Positions 1 through 5,119 of a stretch of DNA of 14,449 nt are shown here, in pieces. Position numbers and translations under genes: made by a program. Within the stretch, counting starts at the first letter, position 1. Every line of letters starts with the position of its first letter. This DNA is from an uncultured Ilumatobacter sp. Lineage in GTDB: Bacteria > Actinomycetota > Acidimicrobiia > Acidimicrobiales > Ilumatobacteraceae. The DNA lies in the NCBI GenBank assembly GCA_938049325.1, contig CALICC010000049.1:1-14449 (forward strand), in the 5' to 3' direction. A model generated the notes under the pieces. It saw only the letters and a list, made by a program, of their open reading frames with translations. It was not told the origin of the DNA and did no database searches.

Positions 1-1
1 C

Positions 2-967
2 GGCGCCGGCACCGTCGAGTTCATCTACCAGGACGGCGAGTTCTTCTTCCTCGAGATGAACACCCGCCTACAGGTCGAGCACCCCGTGAGCGAGATGATC
101 ACCGACATCGATCTGGTCGAATGGCAGATTCGAGTCGCCGCCGGCGAAGCGCTGCCCATGTCGCAAGACGAGGTCACGGCGTCACGACGAGGGCACTCGA
201 TCGAGGTCCGCATCAACGCGGAGGACCCTGCTGAAGGCAAGTTCCTTCCTTCGCCCGGCCCGATCACGAAGCTCGTGGCGCCCGACGGCTTTGGCGTGCG
301 TTTCGACACCGGGTACATGAGCGGTGACGAGATCAGCCAGTTCTACGACAACCTCGTTGGCAAACTCGTCGTGTGGGGACGCACTCGCGAGGTGGCGATC
401 GCTCGCACGATCCGCGCGCTCGACGAACTCGTCGTCGAAGGCGTGGCAACCACCATCCCCGCCGACCGGGCAATTCTCGAGCACCCCGACTTCGCCGCGA
501 TGACGTTCTCGACCAAGTGGGTCGAAGAGACGCTCGACCTCACCGGCATCAGCGGTCAGGCCGAGTCGCCTGCTCCGGCCTCCGATGATGAGGATGCACC
601 CGAGCTGGTGCAGCGCAACACCACCGTCGAGGTCAACGGCAAGCGCTTCGACGTGTCGATGTGGGTGCCCGATCAACCAGTCGTGGCGGCCGGTGCCGCT
701 CCGGCAAAGAAGCGCACGAAGCGTGCTGCGTCGTCAGGCGCCGGCGCTGCCGCCTCCGGAAGCATCGAAGCCCCGATGCAGGGCACCATCGTCAAAGTGC
801 TCGTCGAAGTCGGCCAAGAGGTCGAGGCTGGCACCGGTCTCGTCGTGCTCGAGGCGATGAAGATGGAGAATCAGATCAACGCTGAAGGATCCGGCACGGT
901 GAAAGAAATCAAGGTTGCCGCCGGCGACACCGTCGGCGGCGGCGACATCCTCGCCATCATCGAATAA
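2..967 (+). CDS. Acetyl/propionyl-CoA carboxylase alpha subunit (biotin carboxylase + BCCP), 3' part
   Basis: Open from the left edge, so the N-terminus lies outside the window; 321 residues are visible. It begins inside the biotin carboxylase fold at the active-site strand FLEMNTRLQVEHPVSE, followed by the biotin carboxylase C-terminal domain (SIEVRINAEDP). Next come a linking domain (VQRNTTVEVNGKRFDVSMW), an Ala/Lys-rich hinge and a C-terminal biotinyl domain with EAMKMEN; the biotinylated lysine codon is 860-862. This one-chain arrangement is the actinobacterial AccA/PccA type. It carboxylates biotin with ATP and bicarbonate in the cytoplasm and pairs with a separate carboxyltransferase beta subunit, not seen here. 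Acetyl-CoA and propionyl-CoA are set by the beta subunit and cannot be told apart from this chain. The methylmalonyl-CoA mutase at the far end of the window makes a propionyl-CoA role attractive, but that is inference. The frame stays open from the first base to the TAA stop. Confidence 0.95.
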   Translation, partial: GAGTVEFIYQDGEFFFLEMNTRLQVEHPVSEMITDIDLVEWQIRVAAGEALPMSQDEVTASRRGHSIEVRINAEDPAEGKFLPSPGPITKLVAPDGFGVRFDTGYMSGDEISQFYDNLVGKLVVWGRTREVAIARTIRALDELVVEGVATTIPADRAILEHPDFAAMTFSTKWVEETLDLTGISGQAESPAPASDDEDAPELVQRNTTVEVNGKRFDVSMWVPDQPVVAAGAAPAKKRTKRAASSGAGAAASGSIEAPMQGTIVKVLVEVGQEVEAGTGLVVLEAMKMENQINAEGSGTVKEIKVAAGDTVGGGDILAIIE

Positions 968-991
968 CAAGTCGTCAACTGACAGCGGGCG

Positions 992-1013
992 GACGGACAC
1001 CATTCGATCCGTC
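992..1013. terminator. Possible weak hairpin between convergent genes
   Basis: GACGGA (992-997) and TCCGTC (1008-1013) form a perfect 6-bp inverted repeat around a 10-nt loop, in the 55-bp gap between the carboxylase stop and the stop of the minus-strand gene ending at 1023. The position suits a shared terminator. The stem is short and no T-run follows on either strand, so this is a weak candidate. Confidence 0.3.
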
Positions 1014-1022
1014 GATGATCCG

Positions 1023-1349
1023 TTAGGCGAGTTGCATACCGCACTCTCGTAGGAGGTCGAGCAAGACGCCGAGGCCGATGCCTTCCACGATCGCCGCGGC
1101 GATCTCAGCGGCGCCGGCTGACACGGCGGCCAACCCCTTGACGATCAGCGCCGCGGCAACACTGCCACCAATCGCTGCGGCTCGATCGAGCGCCCACTTC
1201 GCGCTGTCATCGAGCGAGTCGTACCACTCCTTGAATTCGAGCCACACGTCCTCGGCGGCGTCACCCAGTTGTTCTCCGACGAACTCGATCAGCTGGACAT
1301 ATTCGCTTTCCCGCTGCTCGGCGCAATCTGTGAATTCCTGCATTCCCAT
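1023..1349 (-). CDS. Unrecognised 108-residue protein with acidic N-terminal half and hydrophobic Ala/Gly-rich C-terminal half
   Basis: I do not recognise the family. The start is chosen at the ATG at 1349 because AGGAG (1360-1356 on the minus strand) lies 6 nt upstream, one of the clearest Shine-Dalgarno sites in the window. A GTG at 1430 would add 27 residues encoded by 13/14-bp tandem repeats, which look non-coding. Residues 1-56 are acidic and probably helical (QLIEFVGEQLGDAAEDVWLE). Residues 57-100 are a continuous Ala/Gly/Ile/Val-rich stretch (IGGSVAAALIVKGLAAVSAG and onward) that could be a membrane hairpin or an amphipathic helix pair. There is no signal peptide; two cysteines occur at residues 9 and 103. 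It lies downstream of, and on the same strand as, the small gene ending at 1446. The composition is reminiscent of glycine-zipper or pore-forming small proteins, but that is only a resemblance. Confidence 0.7.
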   Translation of the reverse strand: MGMQEFTDCAEQRESEYVQLIEFVGEQLGDAAEDVWLEFKEWYDSLDDSAKWALDRAAAIGGSVAAALIVKGLAAVSAGAAEIAAAIVEGIGLGVLLDLLRECGMQLA

Positions 1350-1368
1350 GGTTGTCTCCTCGTCGCTC

Positions 1369-1422
1369 TTCTCGGTCGTTCTTCTCGGTCGTTCTTCTCG
1401 TGTCGTGCTTCTCGTGTCGTGT
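1369..1422. repeat. Tandem 13/14-bp repeats in the leader of the 108-residue gene
   Basis: Read on the plus strand, TTCTCGGTCGTTC occurs twice back to back (1369-1381 and 1382-1394). It is followed by two 14-bp variants beginning TTCTCGTGTCGTG (1395-1408 and 1409-1422). The array sits immediately upstream of the ribosome binding site of the gene starting at 1349, so in its transcript it forms a purine-rich leader. Unit lengths of 13 and 14 would shift frame, which argues against coding. Confidence 0.8.
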
Positions 1423-1445
1423 CGACTCACTGGCGCTGCGCCGGG

Positions 1446-1697
1446 TCAGTCGGCGTCCTCGGCGGCCGCCGCGATTGCGGCGCGTGTCGTGTTGACGGCG
1501 TCTTCGAGGTCAGGGATCTGGTCGACCGCATCCAGGAGCCACCTGTCGACGTCGACGACCTGGTCGAAGATCTCGGCGGTCAGCCCGCACCCCCAGGCAA
1601 TGGTGTACGCACCCTGATCGATCCGGCAGTCAAGTGGGCGGCCCAATCGACCCAAACGGGCAGCCAGCTGCGCTGACGGCCTCCGTGCCGTTGACAC
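1446..1697 (-). CDS. Small hypothetical protein (about 83 residues), start uncertain
   Basis: This is an open minus-strand frame ending in TGA at 1446. The last 50 codons look genuinely coding, with GC-rich third positions and a plausible acidic helical protein (AEIFDQVVDVDRWLLDAVDQ, then an Ala-rich tail). The N-terminal part has poorer codon choice. The start is unclear. GTG at 1697 is the best in-frame candidate downstream of the AT-rich promoter region, but no Shine-Dalgarno precedes it. An ATG at 1847 would run through the promoter and signal-peptide start of the plus-strand gene and is unlikely. If real, it lies 96 nt upstream of the 108-residue gene on the same strand and may be co-transcribed with it. 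No family is recognised. Confidence 0.4.
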   Translation of the reverse strand: MSTARRPSAQLAARLGRLGRPLDCRIDQGAYTIAWGCGLTAEIFDQVVDVDRWLLDAVDQIPDLEDAVNTTRAAIAAAAEDAD

Positions 1698-1719
1698 ACA
1701 ACTGTAATATTTGTAATAT
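1691..1719 (+). promoter_or_regulatory. Near-consensus sigma-70 promoter for the secreted protein at 1800
   Basis: TTGACA (1691-1696) is a perfect -35 box. A 17-bp spacer leads to TAATAT (1714-1719), one mismatch from the ideal -10. The octamer TGTAATAT is present twice, at 1703-1710 and 1712-1719, giving a second possible -10. Transcription would start near 1726, about 74 nt before the GTG start. The AT-rich core stands out sharply from the GC-rich surroundings. Confidence 0.8.
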
Positions 1720-1726
1720 GTTCGAC

Positions 1727-1757
1727 ATGAAGCGAGGGATTCATCCCACCGCTTCAT
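1727..1757 (+). promoter_or_regulatory. Hairpin at the 5' end of the mRNA leader
   Basis: ATGAAGCG (1727-1734) pairs perfectly with CGCTTCAT (1750-1757). Inside it GGGAT (1736-1740) pairs with ATCCC (1743-1747), leaving only a small asymmetric bulge. The structure begins essentially at the predicted transcription start, so the RNA would carry a stable 5' stem. Such stems can protect mRNA or act as regulatory elements; which applies here is unknown. Confidence 0.65.
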
Positions 1758-1771
1758 CTGCGGGCACCAAT

Positions 1772-1805
1772 CACTCACATCGAGTGGCAAGGAGTCATCG
1801 TGACT
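1772..1805 (+). promoter_or_regulatory. Translation initiation region with strong ribosome binding site and two short hairpins
   Basis: AAGGAG (1789-1794) lies 5 nt before the GTG at 1800 and fixes that start. Just upstream, CACTC (1772-1776) can pair with GAGTG (1782-1786). AGTCA (1793-1797) can pair with TGACT (1801-1805), which would draw part of the Shine-Dalgarno and the start codon into a stem. The ribosome binding site is secure; control by structure is a possibility only. Confidence 0.6.
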
Positions 1806-2857
1806 ACCCACACCAACCATCCAAGACATCGAGGGTTTCAACGCCATCGCCGTGTCGCGGCAGCAGCGACAGTCGCCGCGAGCATGGTTGCGGGATCAAC
1901 GATCGTCCAAGCAGCACCCGATCCCATCCAGCTCGACGAGTTCCACATTGACCCGGGCTCGGCCAAACACCTCCAGATCGACGACCCATTCATGTGGTGG
2001 GCAGAAGATGGCGAACTCATCTTCTTGAACTACGACGATCCGGACAACGGCGACGCGAACGTTGGGTTCTCGGTGCCGAAGATTGGATCGACGATGGTCC
2101 GATTCCGACACCGGCGAACTTCGCCGAGATGCAGACCTTGACGGAGACCCGACTCGAGAACGGATTCGGCGCAACCACCGACGATCTCGAGTTCTTCGAC
2201 CCGAATGGCGAGGAGATGCGGGAATTCATCGAGACGATGGTGACCTACCGGGAGGAAAACCCCGGTTGGGACTGGTGCTATGGCAACGGTTGCTTCACCG
2301 CACGTCAGATTCAGATCTTCGCCGACGCGGTCCACTCCATGACCGACGACTACGGCACCGTGCTGGAGGCCGAGGAATTTCAGGAGGAGTTGTGCCCCGA
2401 GAACGAAGACGGGGACCGTCAACTCGCGATCAGCTGTGGCCAAGCCACGGCAAACGTCGCTCGATGGCTCGTGCTCGAGGCAGCGGTTGGATTGCTGACG
2501 ACTGCCGCAATCGAGTCGTCGGGCATGGGCGACAACGCCTATGCAGCGAACGCCGTGACCTTGGCGTTTCTTCTGACGACCATCATGGCCGCCCAGTATT
2601 CCGAAGTTGACTGGATCCGCCAGCTGTATATGAACACTGAGGCCCGGGCCGGAACGAGCTTGTACAACGCGTCGGTCTACGCCCTGCAGGCAATGGCGGC
2701 TGGTGCGACGTACACCGTCAACGCCATCGGCACGCTGTACAACTCACTCGTCAGTTCCGGGGTTCCTGCGGCGGCTGGGCCGGTCCAAAACACCGCGGCC
2801 AACGCGGCTGCTTCGGTGACCGCAGCGAACGCTCACGTGTCATCGGCGATCCCGTGA
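1800..2857 (+). pseudogene. Secreted protein of unknown function, interrupted by a frameshift near 2078
   Basis: Two frames join into one protein of about 352 residues. The first (from GTG 1800) carries a signal peptide: a basic n-region RHRR, a hydrophobic AAAATVAASMVAG core and likely cleavage at VQA-AP near residue 38. It reads sensibly to about ...NVGFSVP (2076-2078) and then becomes arginine-rich. The second reads sensibly from EDWIDDGPIPTP (2078 on) to the TGA at 2855. A single lost base around 2055-2085 explains this. No slippery heptamer is present, so programmed frameshifting is unlikely; mutation or sequencing error remain. The mature part has four cysteines (WCYGNGC, ELCP, SCGQ) suggesting disulfides, then hydrophobic segments (RWLVLEAAVGLLTT, NAVTLAFLLTTIMAA) and an Ala-rich tail. 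No family is recognised. The strong promoter and Shine-Dalgarno suggest high or induced expression. Confidence 0.65.
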
Positions 2858-2915
2858 GGCGCATCAACATCGAGCAGTCACTCGTTTGACCATCGAATCA
2901 CCCATTCCCCCTCGG

Positions 2916-2949
2916 CACGGGCCGCGTCTCTCACGAGGCGCGGCCCGTG
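2916..2949. terminator. Strong GC-rich hairpin between convergent genes
   Basis: A 15-bp stem (2916-2930 with 2935-2949; core CACGGGCCGCG/CGCGGCCCGTG, one G-T wobble) closes a 4-nt TCAC loop. It sits between the stop of the secreted-protein gene (2857) and the stop of the minus-strand small gene (2956), so it could serve both directions. No U-tract follows on either side, as is common for actinobacterial terminators. Confidence 0.7.
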
Positions 2950-2955
2950 TCGTGG

Positions 2956-3120
2956 TCAGAGGCGGTCGACGCCCGCAAGATCGAGGCGCGGGTCGCCGGT
3001 GCGGCGACGGCCCTCGAAGTCGGCGTTGATGTCGACCGAGATCGAACGACTTGCACTCGAGGCACGCCGACGACGGAGCTGAGCGAGCTTGCTGACGGGT
3101 GAGCCGGACATCGAGATCAT
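2956..3120 (-). CDS. Unrecognised basic 54-residue protein divergent from lrp
   Basis: This minus-strand frame ends in TGA at 2956. Its codons have GC-rich third positions, and the product is basic and hydrophilic (KLAQLRRRRASSASRSISVD, then NADFEGRRRTGDPRLDL). I prefer the ATG at 3120. A TATCGT -10-like hexamer lies 7 nt upstream, and the next 100 bp toward lrp drop in GC content like a promoter region. The alternative ATG at 3192 would add 24 residues (MGRIVAKNIAIKVF...) and leave only 27 bp to the lrp start, with no ribosome binding site or -10 box in place. No family is recognised and no membrane segment is present in the short form. Reality of the gene rests on codon use and position only. 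Confidence 0.45.
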   Translation of the reverse strand: MISMSGSPVSKLAQLRRRRASSASRSISVDINADFEGRRRTGDPRLDLAGVDRL

Positions 3121-3219
3121 GAACAGAACGATACGAACGATGCTGCCGTCAAACACTTTGATCGCGATGTTCTTCGCAACTATTCGACCCATATTGCTTT
3201 CGTTTCGTAAGCTATCGAG
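3121..3219. promoter_or_regulatory. Divergent promoter region with palindrome over the lrp -10 box
   Basis: This stretch is visibly lower in GC than the flanking genes. It holds TAAGCT (3208-3213), 6 nt before the lrp ATG, as a leaderless-type -10. An interrupted palindrome of form GCTTnCGnnnCGnAAGC (3196-3212) overlaps that hexamer, a fitting place for an operator, possibly autoregulatory since Lrp/AsnC proteins often bind their own promoters. TATCGT (3133-3128, minus strand) faces the other way. Confidence 0.5.
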
Positions 3220-3684
3220 ATGTTTCACCTTGATGACATCAATCGGGAGCTGCTCGACCTCCTTCAAACCGACGGTCGCATGTCGTATCGAGACCTGGGC
3301 GAGCGCATCGGACTCACCGCCCCCGCCGTTGCCGAACGAATTCGCAAACTCGAAGACGCCGGTGTGATCAAGGGATACCGAGCAGTGGTCGACTACGAGC
3401 AGGTCGGCTTTCCGATCCTCGGCATCATCCGACTCAATGCGCCGATGCGCACCACCGGCATCGACGCGAAGATCGCCGCAATTCCCAACGTGCTCGAAGC
3501 CAGCCGCGTGACCGGGTCGGACTCACATGTGCTCCGGGCCCGGCTGCGCACCACACGTGACATCGAGTCGCTGATGAAAGACGTGTGGGAAGAGGGCGAC
3601 ACGATCACGAACCTCGTCACCAGCTCACCGGTCCCCCGCCGACCGATGAACCTCGTCGCGACCAACGCCGGTCGCGACGAGTGA
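3220..3684 (+). CDS. Lrp/AsnC-family transcriptional regulator
   Basis: The 154-residue product matches the Lrp/AsnC plan. Residues 4-55 form the winged helix-turn-helix (LDDINRELLDLLQTDGRMSY, DLGERIGLTAPAVAERIRKL, then DAGVIKGYRAVVDY). Residues 65-140 form the RAM ligand-binding and oligomerisation domain (GIIRLNA..., VLEASRVTGSDSHVLRARLR). Members sense amino acids or small metabolites and bind DNA as dimers to octamers. The ATG at 3220 is chosen because TAAGCT lies exactly 6 nt upstream, implying a leaderless mRNA; there is no Shine-Dalgarno. A palindrome over the -10 suggests autoregulation. The gene converges on the LpdA-like gene with a 28-bp gap. The effector and target genes cannot be read from sequence; nearby lysine and serine/threonine genes are possible targets only by proximity. 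Confidence 0.93.
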   Translation: MFHLDDINRELLDLLQTDGRMSYRDLGERIGLTAPAVAERIRKLEDAGVIKGYRAVVDYEQVGFPILGIIRLNAPMRTTGIDAKIAAIPNVLEASRVTGSDSHVLRARLRTTRDIESLMKDVWEEGDTITNLVTSSPVPRRPMNLVATNAGRDE

Positions 3685-3712
3685 CTCGCGCGGTCGTTGC
3701 AATCTGAGCCGA

Positions 3713-5101
3713 CTACTCGGCGGCTTCGGCAAGCGCTTCGCTGAGCGCCGGGTGCACGAGAATGCTCTCGACCAGATCGGTCACGGTGAGACCAGCGGTG
3801 ACGGCAACCGCGATCACCGAAATCAGCTCGGCCGCATGGCGACCAACGATCGACCCACCGAGGATGACGCCTGTTGCCGGGTCGGAGATGATCTTCACGA
3901 ATCCGCGGGTGTCGTTGTTGATCATCGCCTTCGCCGTTGCCGAGAACGGCACCTTGGTGACCCGGATCTTGCGACCGGATGAGAACGCCTCGGCCTCGGC
4001 CAGGCCGACGTCCGCAATCTCCGGTTCGGTGAAGATGGCCGATGCTGCCTTGTCGTAGTCGAGGTGACGGTGACTACGCGTGTGCAGGCCCATCACGTGC
4101 TCGGCGACCTTGCGCCCTTGCACCGATGCAACCGATGACAGCGGCAGCTTGCCGCTGATGTCACCTGCTGCGTAGATGTGGTCGACATTGGTCACGCAGT
4201 GGTGATTGATGTCGACGTATCCCCACTTGTTCACCTCGACGCCTGCGGATTCGAGACCGATGTCGGCGGTGTTCGGCACGGAGCCGATGGCGAGCACGGC
4301 ATGCGATGACGTGACCGAGCGACCGTCGTCGCAACTGACCTTCACCAGGTCGCCGGTCGGGTCGGGATTGCCCTCGGCGTCGACGCGCTCGATGCTCTCG
4401 GCGCGAGCACCCATCAGCAGCTTCACCCCACGGTTCATGAACTCCTGCTCGAGCACTGCAGCAACTTCGGGGTCTTTGCCCGGGAGGACCTGCTGTCGAC
4501 TCACGACCAGCGTCACCTCGGAGCCGAACGACGAGAACATATGGACGAACTCCACGCCCGTGACACCTGAGCCGACCACGGTCACGCTCTTCGGGAAGAC
4601 CGACGGCGGGTAGCAGTGACGCGTGGTGAGGATGCGTTCGCCGTCGGGTCGACACCAGTCGGGGATACGCGGCTGTGAACCGGTCGACACCAACGCCGAG
4701 TCGAATTCGATCTGTTCGACGCCGTCGACGGTTTCGACTTCAACCGTGTTGGGGCCGACGAAACGACCGTTGCCGCGCACGAGACGCACGTTCTGGCTTT
4801 CGAGCAACTGCGTGGTGTTGTCGGCCATGTTGTTCTTGATCCGACCGATGCGCTCGGTCAACGCTTCGGTGTCGATCGTCGGAGTCTCGTGCTCCAAGCC
4901 CATGCCCTGCGATCGGCGCATGAAGCTCATCGCCCCACCCGTGGCAATCATCGACTTCGACGGGATGCAGTCCCACAGATGCGCGGCACCGCCGATGACG
5001 TCACGCTCGATGACGGTGACCTCGGCGCCCAATCGAGCTGCGTACGTGGCGGCGACGTTGCCTGCAGGGCCGCCACCGATGATCACAAAGCGTTCTGGCA
5101 C
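3713..5101 (-). CDS. lpdA: LpdA-like NAD(P)H:quinone reductase, flavoprotein disulfide reductase family
   Basis: The 462-residue product has the full pyridine nucleotide-disulfide oxidoreductase fold. The N-terminal FAD-binding motif is VIIGGGPAGNVAA (7-19), the NAD(P)-binding motif is VVGSGVTGVEFV, the second FAD contact is IYAAGDISG, and the dimerisation domain follows. The usual CxxxxC redox pair is altered: in GGAAHLWDCIPSK only Cys45 remains and Ala40 replaces the first cysteine. It therefore cannot work as a dithiol lipoamide dehydrogenase. The same change marks Mycobacterium tuberculosis LpdA (Rv3303c), a quinone reductase. Unlike my recollection of that protein, the C-terminal His450-Glu455 pair (VHPALSE) is kept. 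The start is GTG at 5101, with TAACCT 6 nt upstream on the minus strand. The gene follows the M15 peptidase gene by 18 bp on the same strand. Confidence 0.88.
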   Translation of the reverse strand: MPERFVIIGGGPAGNVAATYAARLGAEVTVIERDVIGGAAHLWDCIPSKSMIATGGAMSFMRRSQGMGLEHETPTIDTEALTERIGRIKNNMADNTTQLLESQNVRLVRGNGRFVGPNTVEVETVDGVEQIEFDSALVSTGSQPRIPDWCRPDGERILTTRHCYPPSVFPKSVTVVGSGVTGVEFVHMFSSFGSEVTLVVSRQQVLPGKDPEVAAVLEQEFMNRGVKLLMGARAESIERVDAEGNPDPTGDLVKVSCDDGRSVTSSHAVLAIGSVPNTADIGLESAGVEVNKWGYVDINHHCVTNVDHIYAAGDISGKLPLSSVASVQGRKVAEHVMGLHTRSHRHLDYDKAASAIFTEPEIADVGLAEAEAFSSGRKIRVTKVPFSATAKAMINNDTRGFVKIISDPATGVILGGSIVGRHAAELISVIAVAVTAGLTVTDLVESILVHPALSEALAEAAE

Positions 5102-5107
5102 ACCGTC

Positions 5108-5113
5108 AGGTTA
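5108..5113 (-). promoter_or_regulatory. Leaderless-type -10 box for lpdA-like gene
   Basis: TAACCT reads on the minus strand at 5113-5108, separated by GACGGT from the GTG start at 5101. It fits TANNNT with A and T at the two key -10 positions. No good -35 box or Shine-Dalgarno is visible. It lies in the 18-bp gap after the M15 gene, so lpdA may have its own start as well as read-through. Confidence 0.5.
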
Positions 5114-5119
5114 GAGCGC

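Noticed and set aside
1369..1422. CRISPR-like array
   Set aside because: The units are 13-14 bp and directly adjacent, with no spacers and no cas genes nearby.
1350..1430. 27-residue N-terminal extension of the 108-residue protein from GTG 1430
   Set aside because: It consists of 13/14-bp tandem repeats and lacks a ribosome binding site, whereas AGGAG sits 6 nt before the ATG at 1349.
1078..1617. Plus-strand open frame of 179 codons over the small minus-strand genes
   Set aside because: The product is Ser/Ala-rich low complexity. The minus strand has a strong Shine-Dalgarno and a more protein-like sequence.
1698..1847. Extension of the small minus-strand gene to ATG 1847
   Set aside because: It would cross the consensus promoter, leader and signal-peptide start of the plus-strand gene, and its codon use is poor there.
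1994..2077. Independent start of the C-terminal part of the secreted protein at ATG 1994
   Set aside because: The first ~28 residues are Arg-rich shadow sequence, there is no ribosome binding site, and the good signal peptide lies in the other frame upstream; a frameshift explains both halves.
2060..2090. Programmed -1 frameshift
   Set aside because: No X-XXY-YYZ slippery heptamer in the proper phase and no obvious pseudoknot downstream.
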